Assembly: GCA_026785685.1 (NCBI GenBank)
Contig: JAJAZN010000238.1
Span: forward strand, 1-45,087
Direction of reading: 5' to 3'
Length of the DNA: 45,087 nucleotides
Source of the DNA: Thermoleophilia bacterium
GTDB lineage: Bacteria; Actinomycetota; Thermoleophilia; Gaiellales; Gaiellaceae
The stretch's first letter is position 1. The number at the start of each line of letters is the position of its first letter. The notes beneath the pieces are model-generated. The model was not told where the DNA came from. It was given only the letters and a program-made list of their open reading frames with translations, and did not search any database. Position numbers and translations under genes: made by a program. Shown one piece after another: positions 16,246 through 24,339 of the stretch.

Positions 16246-17532
16246 GTGAAACCCCATCAACTGACAACCCTCCCCGGCGGCGAGCGTGTGATCACCGAGC
16301 GCATCGATGGCGTGCGTTCGGCAGCGGTCGGCCTCTGGATCGGGGCCGGCTCGCGCGATGAGCCCCTCGCCAAGGCCGGGGTCTCGCACTTCATCGAGCA
16401 CCTGCTCTTCAAGGGGACGGACCGGTACGACGCCGTCAAGATCGCCGAGCTATTCGACACGATGGGGGGAGAGCTCAACGCCGCGACGTCGCGCGAGACG
16501 ACCGTCGTCTACACGCGCGTCCCGGACGATCACCTCGATGTCGCGCTCGAGGTGATGACGGACATGGTGTTCGCTCCCTCGCTGACCGACATCGACTCGG
16601 AGCGTGAGGTGGTGCTCGAGGAGATCGCGATGGTCGACGACAACCCGCAGGACCTCGTCCACGATCTCGCCGCCGAAGCCGTGTTCGGCGACCACCCGCT
16701 CGGCCGCCCGGTGATCGGCAGGGCCGACGTGATCTCCTCGATCTCACGGCGATCGCTGCTGGGCTATCACCGGAGCGCCTACAAGGGCGCGAATGTCGTG
16801 CTCGCTGCCGCGGGCAACGTCGATCACAAGAGGATCGTCGCCGCGCTCCGGAAGAGTCGAAAAGGGGCGGACGCACCGGTGGTCGCGCTTCCCCGCAAGC
16901 CTGCCGGCCGGATCGCGACTCCCGGCGTCCGGTTCCTGAAGAAGAACACCGAGCAGTACCACGTCTGTCTCGCCGGCCCCGGGATCCGCCGGGATGACCC
17001 CCGCCGCTACGCCTCGGCGCTGCTCGACGCCATCCTCGGCGGCTCGGCGTCCTCGCGACTCTTCCAGGAGATCCGGGAGAAGCGCGGCATGGCGTACTCC
17101 GTCTACAGCTACGGCTCGCAGTATCTCGACGCCGGTCAGATCGGCATCTACGTCGGCACCCGAGAGGAGAACCTACGGGAGTGCCTCGACGTGATCGGAG
17201 CCGAGTTGCGCGACGTCGGCGCCGGCAATCTCAGGAACGGGGAGCTCGAGCGCGCGAAGGAGAACATGAAGGGTCGGCTGCTGCTCTCGCTCGAGTCCAC
17301 GTCAGCACGGATGAGTCGGCTGGGCAAGGCCGTCGTGATGGGAACGGAGATTCTGCCGATCGAGGAGATCGAGCGCAAGATCGTTGCCGTCACAGAGGAC
17401 GATGTAGCGGCACTCGCCCGCGATCTCTACACGCCAGAGCTCCTCTCGGCGGCGGGGATCGGCCCGAGCGAGAAGCGCTTCCGGACGGCCGTGCAGCGCC
17501 TCAACCCCTCGGCCGTCGAGCGTGCGACATGA
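16246..17532 (+). CDS. M16 family zinc metallopeptidase
   Basis: 428 aa, the size of single-chain bacterial M16B proteases related to mitochondrial processing peptidase beta. The inverted zinc motif HxxEH is H48-F-I-E-H52 in 'AGVSHFIEHLLFKGT', with the distal Glu in 'SEREVVLEEIAMVDD'. The second, non-catalytic half carries the substrate-binding 'EIREKRGMAYSVYSYGSQY'. The natural substrate is unknown. The GTG at 16246 was chosen because it gives the standard 'QLTTLPGGERVITER' N-terminus and lies just after a -10 box; the track extension to 16066 is non-homologous. Position after pnp and before dapB is conserved in actinobacteria. The stop overlaps dapB (ATGA). Confidence 0.92.
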   Translation: MKPHQLTTLPGGERVITERIDGVRSAAVGLWIGAGSRDEPLAKAGVSHFIEHLLFKGTDRYDAVKIAELFDTMGGELNAATSRETTVVYTRVPDDHLDVALEVMTDMVFAPSLTDIDSEREVVLEEIAMVDDNPQDLVHDLAAEAVFGDHPLGRPVIGRADVISSISRRSLLGYHRSAYKGANVVLAAAGNVDHKRIVAALRKSRKGADAPVVALPRKPAGRIATPGVRFLKKNTEQYHVCLAGPGIRRDDPRRYASALLDAILGGSASSRLFQEIREKRGMAYSVYSYGSQYLDAGQIGIYVGTREENLRECLDVIGAELRDVGAGNLRNGELERAKENMKGRLLLSLESTSARMSRLGKAVVMGTEILPIEEIERKIVAVTEDDVAALARDLYTPELLSAAGIGPSEKRFRTAVQRLNPSAVERAT

Positions 17533-18167
17533 GAGTCCTCGTCTTCGGCCGCGAGGGCAAAGTAGGCGCCGTCCTGATGCGGTCGCTCGCCGCGGCCGGT
17601 CACGACGTTCGCGGAGTGGAGGTCGGCGAACCGGTCGACCTCAAAGGCATCGAGGCGGCGGTCGACTTCACGACGCCGGCTGCAGTTCTCGGTAATGCGC
17701 TCGCTGCGCTCGCGGCCGGGGTCCCGTGCGTGATCGGCACCACCGGGCTCGGCGACGACGATCTCGTGCAGCTCGACCGACAGGCGCGCGATCTGAAAAC
17801 GCAGTGCTTCGTGGCAGCGAACTTCGCGCTCGGTGCCGTGCTGATGATGCGATTCGCAGCGGAGGCTGCGCGCTCGTTCCCACAGGCGGAGATCATCGAG
17901 CTCCACGCAGACACGAAGCTCGATACGCCGTCGGGGACGGCGAAGGCGACCGCCGCCGGGATGGGCGGCGACGTCCCGATCCACTCCGTCCGGCTCCCCG
18001 GTCTCGTTGCTCATCAGGAGGTGATCCTCGGCGGACTGGGGGAGACGCTGACGATCCGCCACGACACGACCTCGCGCGAGGCGTTCGTACCGGGCGTGCT
18101 GCTCGCGCTCGATCGCGTCCGTGGACTTCCTCACGGACTTACGTTCAGCCTCGACAAGCTCCTGTAG
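17529..18167 (+). CDS. dapB: 4-hydroxy-tetrahydrodipicolinate reductase
   Basis: 212 aa NAD(P)H-dependent enzyme of lysine/diaminopimelate biosynthesis, reducing the DapA product. Nucleotide motif 'VFGREGKVGAVLMRSL' at the N-terminus; 'VDFTTPAAVLGN' and 'GTTGLGDDDL'; catalytic region 'EIIELHADTKLDTPSGTAKA'. The usual HHxxK reads H-A-D-T-K: the proton-donor His and the Lys are kept and the second His is Ala. It is 30-50 residues shorter than typical DapB because the N-terminal domain is compact; this is known in some actinobacterial relatives. Start overlaps the M16 stop. dapA follows after a convergent mscL. Confidence 0.92.
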   Translation: MRVLVFGREGKVGAVLMRSLAAAGHDVRGVEVGEPVDLKGIEAAVDFTTPAAVLGNALAALAAGVPCVIGTTGLGDDDLVQLDRQARDLKTQCFVAANFALGAVLMMRFAAEAARSFPQAEIIELHADTKLDTPSGTAKATAAGMGGDVPIHSVRLPGLVAHQEVILGGLGETLTIRHDTTSREAFVPGVLLALDRVRGLPHGLTFSLDKLL

Positions 18168-18173
18168 AGCGGC

Positions 18174-18551
18174 CTACGACCGCGCTCCGAGCGCTGTGAG
18201 GAGCTCCTGATGGCGCCGCTCCTCGTCGGAGATCGGCTCGCCCTCGCCGCCGTTCGCCCGCCGCGCGGCGATCGCGTCCATCGGCTTGACGACGAACAGG
18301 AAGACGGCTGCTGCAACGGCAACGAAGGTGATCATCGACGTGATGAAGGCGCCGTAGCGAAAGACCGCGTCGTTGATCGTGAACGTGAGATCGCTGAAGT
18401 CGGGCTTACCGATGATCATCGCGATGATCGGCATGATCAGGTCGTTCACGAGAGAGCTCACGACGGCCGCGAACGCAAGGCCGATCACGAAGGCAACGGC
18501 CAGGCTGACGATGTTGCCCTTCATCAGGAAATCTCGGAACTCGCGCAGCAT
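18174..18551 (-). CDS. mscL: large-conductance mechanosensitive channel MscL
   Basis: 125 aa, typical length. A homopentameric membrane channel that opens on membrane tension during hypo-osmotic shock. TM1 is 'NIVSLAVAFVIGLAFAAVVS' with the N-terminal 'EFRDFLMKGN', followed by the periplasmic loop and TM2 'FITSMITFVAVAAAVFLFVV'. The cytoplasmic helix carries 'EERRHQELLTALGARS'. AAGGAGG lies five nt before the ATG. It sits antisense between dapB and dapA, genes usually collinear in actinobacteria, so it appears inserted. Confidence 0.95.
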   Translation of the reverse strand: MLREFRDFLMKGNIVSLAVAFVIGLAFAAVVSSLVNDLIMPIIAMIIGKPDFSDLTFTINDAVFRYGAFITSMITFVAVAAAVFLFVVKPMDAIAARRANGGEGEPISDEERRHQELLTALGARS

Positions 18552-18609
18552 GACGCCTCCTTGGCTCGGGTGGGTTCAGCCTTGAGTCATAGCGCAGGGC
18601 GATCAGGGT

Positions 18610-18615
18610 TACAAT
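18610..18615 (+). promoter_or_regulatory. leaderless -10 box for dapA
   Basis: TACAAT ends 6 nt before the ATG at 18622. No Shine-Dalgarno sequence is present. A TTGAGT upstream is too far away (22 bp) to be a standard -35. Confidence 0.5.
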
Positions 18616-18621
18616 CGCCGG

Positions 18622-19503
18622 ATGCTCGGCGAGGTTCTCACCGCAATCGCTACGCCGTTCGCGGCAGACGGTTCGGTCGAGCTCGAGCGGTTCCGGGCGC
18701 TCTGCCGTCATCTCGTCGAGAACGGCTCCGACGGCGTGGTCGTGACCGGGACGACGGGCGAGGCTCCGACGCTCTCTGACGACGAGCGGTTCGCGCTCTA
18801 CGAGGTCGCCCTCGACGAGATCGGCTCGACGCACACGGTCGTCGCCGGAACGGGCACGTACGACACGGCACATTCGGTGCATCTCACGGAGCGGGCGCAC
18901 GAGATCGGCGTCCACGGCTTCCTCGTCGTGACGCCGTACTACAACAAGCCGCCCCAGCGCGGGATCGTGGCGCACGTCGAGACGATCGCGGCTGTCACCG
19001 ATCGGCCGGTCGTGTTCTATGACATCCCCAGCCGCGTGGTCGTCGATGCGGAGCCCGGAACGATCTCGGCGCTCGCGGCGATCGAGAACGTCCGTGGCGT
19101 CAAGCAGGCGAAGCCATCGCTCGATGCTGCCCGCCATGTCGTCGCGTGCGACCTCGATCTCTACGCCGGTGACGACGATCTCGTCCATCCGTTCCTGGAG
19201 GTTGGAGGCGTCGGGGGAATCTGCGTGCACACCCACGTTGTCGGGCCGCAGGTCAAGGAGATGATCACGCGGTATCGCGACGGAGAGACCGAGGAGGCAC
19301 GTCGGATCGACGAGCAGCTTCGTCCTGCGATCGACCTCCTCCGCGTGCAGACGAACCCCATCGCGATCAAGACGGCGATGAACCTGCTCGGCCACGAGCT
19401 TGGCGGCTTCCGGCTCCCGCTCGTCGAGGCGACGCCCGAGGAGGAAGCTGCCGTCCGCAGCTGCCTCGAGCGGCTCGGGTTGCTGCAGCCGATCGCGGCC
19501 TGA
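18622..19503 (+). CDS. dapA: 4-hydroxy-tetrahydrodipicolinate synthase
   Basis: 293 aa class I aldolase that condenses pyruvate with aspartate semialdehyde. TIM-barrel motifs: 'GVVVTGTTGEAPTLSDDER' (TTGE, 44-47), 'FLVVTPYYNKPPQRG', catalytic Tyr133 in 'FYDIPSR' (more often YNVPGR), and Schiff-base Lys161 in 'VRGVKQAKPS'. Substitutions in these loops (YDIPSR, KQAK) are slightly divergent, so a related aldolase/lyase of the DapA superfamily cannot be excluded. However, the dapB-dapA-rnj context supports the lysine/DAP role. Its transcript is probably leaderless. Confidence 0.9.
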   Translation: MLGEVLTAIATPFAADGSVELERFRALCRHLVENGSDGVVVTGTTGEAPTLSDDERFALYEVALDEIGSTHTVVAGTGTYDTAHSVHLTERAHEIGVHGFLVVTPYYNKPPQRGIVAHVETIAAVTDRPVVFYDIPSRVVVDAEPGTISALAAIENVRGVKQAKPSLDAARHVVACDLDLYAGDDDLVHPFLEVGGVGGICVHTHVVGPQVKEMITRYRDGETEEARRIDEQLRPAIDLLRVQTNPIAIKTAMNLLGHELGGFRLPLVEATPEEEAAVRSCLERLGLLQPIAA

Positions 19504-19551
19504 CGGGATCGAGGTCCGGGCGACAGGCCGAAGCCTGGCGCCACCTACCCG

Positions 19552-19557
19552 TACACT
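19552..19557 (+). promoter_or_regulatory. leaderless -10 box for rnj
   Basis: TACACT ends 8 nt before the ATG at 19566, without a Shine-Dalgarno sequence. Confidence 0.5.
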
Positions 19558-19565
19558 GCGCCACG

Positions 19566-21215
19566 ATGAGCGACACACTCCGCATCATTCCGCTCGGTGG
19601 GCTCGGCGAGGTCGGGAAGAACATGACCCTGTACGAGTTCGACGGACAGCGGATCCTGATCGACGCAGGGCTCGCCTTCCCGCGTGACGAGCACCTCGGC
19701 GTCGACCTCGTGCTCCCCGACTTCTCGCATCTCGAAGATCGCCCGCTGCTCGCGATCGTGCTCACGCACGGCCACGAGGATCACGTCGGCGCACTGCCTT
19801 ACGTCTTGCGCGAGGTCGAGGCCGGCCAGGTGATCGGCACCAAGCTGACGCTCGCGATGGTGAAGTCGAAACTCGACGAACACAAGCTCGGCGCGTCGAC
19901 GACCCTGCGCGAGGCGGATCCCGACGGGGACGGGATCCAGCTCGGCCCGTTCAAGCTCGAGTTCGTCCGGATGGCCCACTCGATTCCCGACTGCGTCGCC
20001 ATCGTGGTCGAGACGCCCGCGGGTCGGGTGCTCCACACGGGCGACTGGAAGCTCGACCACACCCCCGTCGACGGGCTCAAGACCGACGTGGGCAAGCTCG
20101 CCTCGCTGGGCAATCGCGGCATCGACCTGATGCTCGGCGACTCGACCAATGCGGAGCGCCCGGGCATGACGGGCTCGGAGCGCCTCGTGGGAGAGGCTTT
20201 CCGGCAGCTGATCCCGATGCGCACCGGCCGGATCCTCGTGGCGAGCTTCGCATCGAATATCCATCGCATGCAGCAAGCGGCGGAAGTCGCATTCGAGAAC
20301 GACCGCAAGGTGGCGCTCGTGGGGCGCTCGATGGTCAAGAACATGAATATCGCCCGGAACCTCGGCTACGTGAACCTGCCGGAGGACTCGCTGATCTCTC
20401 CCAAGGAGGCAATGAATCTCGCGCCCGATCGGGTCATGTTCCTCTGCACAGGCAGTCAGGGCGAGCCGATGTCCGCACTCACGCGGATCGCCTACGGCGA
20501 TCACCAGAACGTCGAGGTCGAGCGCGGCGATACCGTGATCATCTCGGCGAAGCCAGTCCCCGGGAACGAGCTTCACGTTCACGACTCGATCAACCGCCTG
20601 GCGCGTCTCGGAGCCGAGGTTCTGCACGAGGAGATCGCACCGGTCCATGTCTCGGGCCATGCCTGCTCCGAGGAGCTGCGAACCCTGCTCGCCCTGGTGC
20701 GGCCGAAAGCGTTGATGCCGATCCACGGCGAGTATCGAATGCTCGCTGCCCACGCGAAGCTCGGCCGCGATGCCGGCATTCCGGCCAACGCAATCGTGAT
20801 CGCCGAGAACGGCTCCGTCGTCGAGCTCACCCCCCGCGGGGTCGCCATCGTCGATCAGATCCCCGCAGGCGTCACGTTCGTCGACGGCCTCGGCGTCGGT
20901 GACGTCCAGGATGTCGCGCTCCGCGACCGGCGCCGGCTCTCCGAGGACGGTGTGCTGATCATCGTCACCACGGTCGCCCTCTCCGACGGAGGCGAGATCG
21001 CACCGCCCGAGCTGATCTTCCGTGGGTTCGGCGACGACGAGGAGCTGCTCGAGGAGTTGCGTGACGAGGCCGATCGGATTGCGGAGGAGCTCGCGGAGGA
21101 CGGTATTACCGAGATCAAGCTCCTGCAGGAGCACATGCACGACGGGATCGCCAAGCTCGTGTACTCACGCACCCGTCGGCGCCCGATGATCCTGCCCGTG
21201 GTGATCGAAGTCTGA
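19566..21215 (+). CDS. rnj: ribonuclease J
   Basis: 549 aa metallo-beta-lactamase/beta-CASP ribonuclease with 5'-3' exonuclease and endonuclease activity in mRNA decay and rRNA maturation. Start 'LRIIPLGGLGEVGKNMTLYE'; zinc motif H68-G-H-E-D-H73; 'GDSTNAERPGMTGSER'; beta-CASP 'RILVASFASNIHRMQQAAE', 'FLCTGSQGEPMSALTRIA' and 'HVSGHACSEELRTLLALVRP'. A short C-terminal domain follows (~445-549). Coexistence with RNase Y (37 kb) is notable, since many actinobacteria instead pair RNase J with RNase E. The downstream gene starts 2 nt after its stop. Confidence 0.95.
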   Translation: MSDTLRIIPLGGLGEVGKNMTLYEFDGQRILIDAGLAFPRDEHLGVDLVLPDFSHLEDRPLLAIVLTHGHEDHVGALPYVLREVEAGQVIGTKLTLAMVKSKLDEHKLGASTTLREADPDGDGIQLGPFKLEFVRMAHSIPDCVAIVVETPAGRVLHTGDWKLDHTPVDGLKTDVGKLASLGNRGIDLMLGDSTNAERPGMTGSERLVGEAFRQLIPMRTGRILVASFASNIHRMQQAAEVAFENDRKVALVGRSMVKNMNIARNLGYVNLPEDSLISPKEAMNLAPDRVMFLCTGSQGEPMSALTRIAYGDHQNVEVERGDTVIISAKPVPGNELHVHDSINRLARLGAEVLHEEIAPVHVSGHACSEELRTLLALVRPKALMPIHGEYRMLAAHAKLGRDAGIPANAIVIAENGSVVELTPRGVAIVDQIPAGVTFVDGLGVGDVQDVALRDRRRLSEDGVLIIVTTVALSDGGEIAPPELIFRGFGDDEELLEELRDEADRIAEELAEDGITEIKLLQEHMHDGIAKLVYSRTRRRPMILPVVIEV

Positions 21216-21217
21216 GC

Positions 21218-21769
21218 ATGACGACGCCACCGCAACCCGGGTGGTGTGACGTGATCTCCGAGTATGCCGCGACCGAGCAGACCGCTCGGAGGCTCACGGA
21301 GCAACTCCGCGCTTGCGAGGCTGCGGCTCTCGCGTTCTGTCGGCTGCTCGAGAAGTGGCATCGTGGAGATGCGATCCCCGCGACGGCCGGCGGTCGTGAG
21401 GCGGCTCTCCGCCATGCCGCAGACCGGATCGAGACGGCTCTGGCCGGGCTCGAGGCTCCACTCTCGCGCTACCTCCTCGAGCTCGAGCCGGAGCGGGCAG
21501 AGGGGCGCTCCTGGTATGGCGGGCCCGGCGCGGGAGAACTCGTCGAGTGGCGCCCTGTCCTCGACCGGGCAGGAGTCCACGCGTGTCCGAACCGTGTCGC
21601 GGCGGCCTACCTCGAGCTGGCGGTGCTGGTTCGCGCGCTCGAGGGACTCGCGGACGCGGCGCGCCTCGACAGCGCGCCGGACAGATCGTCGCTCTGGGCA
21701 GGCCTCTTCGACCTGCGCGACACGCTCCTCGGCTCGACCGTCGACGACCTCCGCGTCCTCGCCGCCTGA
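21218..21769 (+). CDS. conserved-looking hypothetical protein downstream of rnj
   Basis: 183 aa, not recognised. Predicted mainly alpha-helical, with Leu/Ala-rich amphipathic stretches ('EQTARRLTEQLRACEAAALA', 'VAAAYLELAVLVRALEGLAD') around a less helical centre containing 'GRSWYGGPGAGELVEWRPVL'. Three Cys are present (10, 33 and near 124). No signal peptide or membrane segment. It starts 2 nt after the rnj stop, so it is co-transcribed and may assist RNA metabolism; that is only context-based. Confidence 0.65.
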   Translation: MTTPPQPGWCDVISEYAATEQTARRLTEQLRACEAAALAFCRLLEKWHRGDAIPATAGGREAALRHAADRIETALAGLEAPLSRYLLELEPERAEGRSWYGGPGAGELVEWRPVLDRAGVHACPNRVAAAYLELAVLVRALEGLADAARLDSAPDRSSLWAGLFDLRDTLLGSTVDDLRVLAA

Positions 21770-21802
21770 GCTCGGTGGCCGGCTTCAGCCGGTCGCCCGG
21801 GT

Positions 21803-21808
21803 TACCCT
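21803..21808 (+). promoter_or_regulatory. leaderless -10 box for ribokinase
   Basis: TACCCT ends 7 nt before the ATG at 21816, no Shine-Dalgarno sequence. Confidence 0.45.
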
Positions 21809-21815
21809 GGTGTGG

Positions 21816-22633
21816 ATGCTCGCTCCCAGGATCACGGTCGTCGGCTCGATCAACCTCGATCTCGTCGTGCGCTGCCACACGCTGCCACGACCAGGAGAGA
21901 CGATCAGCGGCGCGACCTTCGAGCGCTTCCCGGGTGGCAAGGGCGCGAATCAGGCTGTTGCCTGCGCGCGCCTCGGCGCGACGGTGCGAATGGTCGGAGC
22001 CGTGGGCCGCGACGCATTCGCGGACGAAGCGCTCGCCGGGCTCCGCGACGCAGGAGTCGAGCTCGACCTACGAGCGGTCGACGCGCCCACCGGAATCGCG
22101 CTGATCACGGTCGACGCGGAGGGTGAGACCACGATCGTCGTCTCACCTGGAGCGAATGCTCGCCTCGAGGACTTCGAGCTTCCCCCGGCGGACGCCGTGC
22201 TCTGCCAGCAGGAGATCCCCGACGAGGCGGTCGTCGCCGCCTGGGAGCAGGCATCTGGATTGTTCTGCCTCAACGCCGCACCGGCGCGCCGGATCGCCGT
22301 TAACCCCGACCTGGCGATCGTCAATCGCTTCGAGCATGATGCGCTCGCACGCACAGACGGGCTCGTGGCACTGACGCTCGGCGCGGAGGGAGCGGTGCTG
22401 CTCGAGGATGGGGAGGAGGTTGCGCGCGCGAAACCTCCGTGCGTCGACGTCGTGACGGCACCGCGGCGGGCGACGCGTTCGCCGCGTGCCTCGTCGTCTC
22501 GCTCCTCGAGGGCCGAGACGAGGAGGAGGCTTTGTTCCGTGCCTGCGCTGCCGGCGCGCTCGCCGTCTCGCGCCTCGGCGCTCAACCGTCGCTCCCGACG
22601 GCGGCAGAGATCGACGCGATACTCCGCCCATGA
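21816..22633 (+). pseudogene. rbsK: ribokinase-like PfkB sugar kinase, frameshifted
   Basis: The N-terminal ~212 residues read in one frame: 'RITVVGSINLDLVVRCHTLP', 'FERFPGGKGANQAVACARLG', 'LTLGAEGAVLLEDGEEVARA'. The C-terminal end is in another frame: 'DGTAAGDAFAACLVVSLLEG' through 'AAEIDAILRP'. The switch is near 22452-22454, where 'gtcgtgacggc' appears to have lost one base relative to an expected 'gtcgt(n)gacggc'. With one base restored the gene is 819 nt, an exact 272-codon frame plus stop. The lost part includes the catalytic-base Asp and anion hole (AAGDAF), so the product as read would be inactive. The restored stop overlaps the nucleoside hydrolase start as ATGA. Either a recent mutation or a sequencing/assembly error; no slippery site suggests programmed frameshifting. 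Confidence 0.85.
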
Positions 22634-23568
22634 GCACAACGCCCCCCGCCATTCCGATCATCCTCGACTGCGATCCCGGGCACGACGACGCGATCGCGCT
22701 CCTGCTCACGCTCGCGAGCCCCGAGGTCGAGTTGCTCGGCGTCACGACCGTGCACGGCAACCAGACCCTCGAGAAGACGACCGCGAACGCACTGCGTGTC
22801 CTCGACCTCGTGGAGCGCGGTGACGTCTCCGTTGCCGCTGGCGCGGATCGCCCGCTCGTTCGCGACCTCACGGTTGCGTCCCACGTCCACGGCGAGAGTG
22901 GTCTCGACGGCCCCACACTTCCGCCGGCCGGACGAGCCGCGCTCGATGAGCACGCCGTCGACTACATGGAGCGCACCATCGCCGCGAGCGCCGTGCCAGT
23001 GACGCTCGTTCCCACAGGTCCGTTGACGAACATCGCGCTCCTTCTCGAACGAACGGGCGGCGCCAACGTCGAGCGGATCGTCTTGATGGGTGGCGCCATC
23101 GCCGAGGGGAACATGACGCCGGCAGCGGAGTTCAACATCTGGGCCGACCCCGAGGCCGCGCAGGTCGTCTTCTCGGCCCCGATCGCGACAACGATGATCG
23201 GGCTCGACGTCACGCACAGAGCCGTCACCACTCCTGCACTGCAGGAACGCCTCGCCGCGACGGGGCCGGTTGGAGCATTCGTCGCCGATCTGGTCGCATT
23301 CTTCGCCGTCTACCACCGGGAGACGTATGGGTGGGACGGTGCGCCGATCCATGACGCGGTCGCCGTGGCGCACGTGATTCGCCCGGGGCTCGTGACCACG
23401 GTCGACCGCAATGTCGAGGTCGAGCTCGGCTCCGAGCTCTGTCGCGGTCGGACGGTCGTCGATCTGTGGCGAAGGACAGGAGGACTGCCAAATGCAGACG
23501 TTGGTGTCGACCTCGACGACGTCGGATTCTTCGAGCTACTCGTCGAACGGATCGGGAGGTTGCCATGA
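22630..23568 (+). CDS. nucleoside hydrolase (IUNH family)
   Basis: 312 aa. It cleaves ribonucleosides to ribose and base. Calcium/active-site motif 'ILDCDPGHDDAIALL' (12-26), 'TVHGNQTLEKTTANALRVL', 'NIALLLERTGG', 'GNMTPAAEFNIWADPEAA' and the catalytic 'GAPIHDAVAVAHVIRP'. Purine or pyrimidine preference (RihA/B/C-like) cannot be set from sequence. The start overlaps the ribokinase 3' end (ATGA) and its stop overlaps ppa. The ribose released would be the ribokinase substrate, and the base could feed apt at 44 kb; the BMP transporter at 27.5 kb could supply nucleosides. Confidence 0.93.
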   Translation: MSTTPPAIPIILDCDPGHDDAIALLLTLASPEVELLGVTTVHGNQTLEKTTANALRVLDLVERGDVSVAAGADRPLVRDLTVASHVHGESGLDGPTLPPAGRAALDEHAVDYMERTIAASAVPVTLVPTGPLTNIALLLERTGGANVERIVLMGGAIAEGNMTPAAEFNIWADPEAAQVVFSAPIATTMIGLDVTHRAVTTPALQERLAATGPVGAFVADLVAFFAVYHRETYGWDGAPIHDAVAVAHVIRPGLVTTVDRNVEVELGSELCRGRTVVDLWRRTGGLPNADVGVDLDDVGFFELLVERIGRLP

Positions 23569-24041
23569 GTGATGTCGTCGTTTTCGTCGAAGTGCCGTCG
23601 GGGTCGCGGAACAAGTACGAGCTGGACGAGGAGCTCGGTGGGATCGTGCTGGACCGAAGGCTCTTCACCTCGATGAGCTATCCGGCCGACTATGGCTTCA
23701 TCGAGGGCACGATGGGGGAGGACGGCGACCCGCTCGATGCGCTCGTCCTCGTTGGCGAGCCGACGTTTCCCGGCTGCCGGATCCGCGTGCGCGTTGTCGG
23801 TGTCTTCCACATGACCGACGAGAAAGGCCCCGACGAGAAGGTAATCTGCGTTCCGCTCAAGGACCCCGCGTGGATGCGCGTGAGTGACATCCACGACATC
23901 CCGCCCGAGTTCCGCGACGAGATCGAGCACTTCTTCCAGGTCTACAAGGATCTCGAGGAGGGAAAGACCGAGACCCGTGGATTCGGGAATCGCGCCGATG
24001 CCGAGCTGATCATCGAGCGGGCGCGCGCCCGGGCCTCTTGA
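23565..24041 (+). CDS. ppa: inorganic pyrophosphatase (family I)
   Basis: 158 aa soluble Mg-dependent enzyme hydrolysing pyrophosphate to phosphate. Motifs: 'EVPSGSRNKYELDEELGGIV', 'SYPADYGFIEGTMGEDGDPL' (DGDPLD metal site), 'DEKVICVPLKDP' and 'FFQVYKDLEEGK'. Start at the ATG overlapping the nucleoside hydrolase stop (ATGA); the track extension to 23466 is inside that gene. Its place in a salvage operon fits pulling PPi-releasing phosphoribosyl transfer forward. Confidence 0.96.
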   Translation: MSDVVVFVEVPSGSRNKYELDEELGGIVLDRRLFTSMSYPADYGFIEGTMGEDGDPLDALVLVGEPTFPGCRIRVRVVGVFHMTDEKGPDEKVICVPLKDPAWMRVSDIHDIPPEFRDEIEHFFQVYKDLEEGKTETRGFGNRADAELIIERARARAS

Positions 24042-24066
24042 TCCTTTACACCGTTCAAGGTACCAT
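24038..24066 (+). promoter_or_regulatory. vapBC promoter (-35 TTGATC, -10 TACCAT)
   Basis: TTGATC (24038-24043), 17 bp, TACCAT (24061-24066), then 6 nt to the vapB ATG. It is the clearest two-box promoter in the window, predicts a leaderless mRNA, and overlaps the last codons of ppa. VapBC complexes usually repress such promoters; no clear operator repeat was identified. Confidence 0.6.
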
Positions 24067-24072
24067 TCCACC

Positions 24073-24339
24073 ATGGCGTTGAACATCAAGGATCCGGAGA
24101 CCGAGCGTCTCGCGACCGAGCTCGCCGCGCTAACCGGTGAGACGAAGACCCGCGCCGTCAGGGTCGCGCTCGAGGAACGAGCGGAGCGGCTCGGGCACCG
24201 CGAGAGTGCCGGAGCACGGATGCTGCGAGTGCTGGAGGAGGAGATCTGGCCGCAGATTCCGGCGGAGCTGCGAGGGCGCCCGCCGTTGAGCAAAGCCGAA
24301 CGTGAGGCGATCCTCGGCTACGGCCCGGATGGCGTGTGA
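24073..24339 (+). CDS. vapB: VapB-type antitoxin (PSK/Rv0623-like)
   Basis: 88 aa. The N-terminus 'MALNIKDPETERLATELAAL' followed by 'TGETKTRAVRVALEERAERL' is the ribbon-helix-helix-like DNA-binding region of the PSK-type antitoxin family common in actinobacteria. The C-terminal part ('RGRPPLSKAEREAILGYG') would wrap the toxin and occupy its active site. It overlaps vapC by GTGA, the usual coupled arrangement, and has its own leaderless promoter. Confidence 0.9.
   Translation: MALNIKDPETERLATELAALTGETKTRAVRVALEERAERLGHRESAGARMLRVLEEEIWPQIPAELRGRPPLSKAEREAILGYGPDGV

Noticed and set aside
19545-21140. 531-aa minus-strand ORF opposite rnj
   Set aside because: Shadow of RNase J; no recognisable motif and no promoter or ribosome-binding site.
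22440-22470. Programmed ribosomal frameshift in ribokinase
   Set aside because: No slippery heptamer, stem-loop or internal Shine-Dalgarno site is evident; a lost base explains the data more simply.
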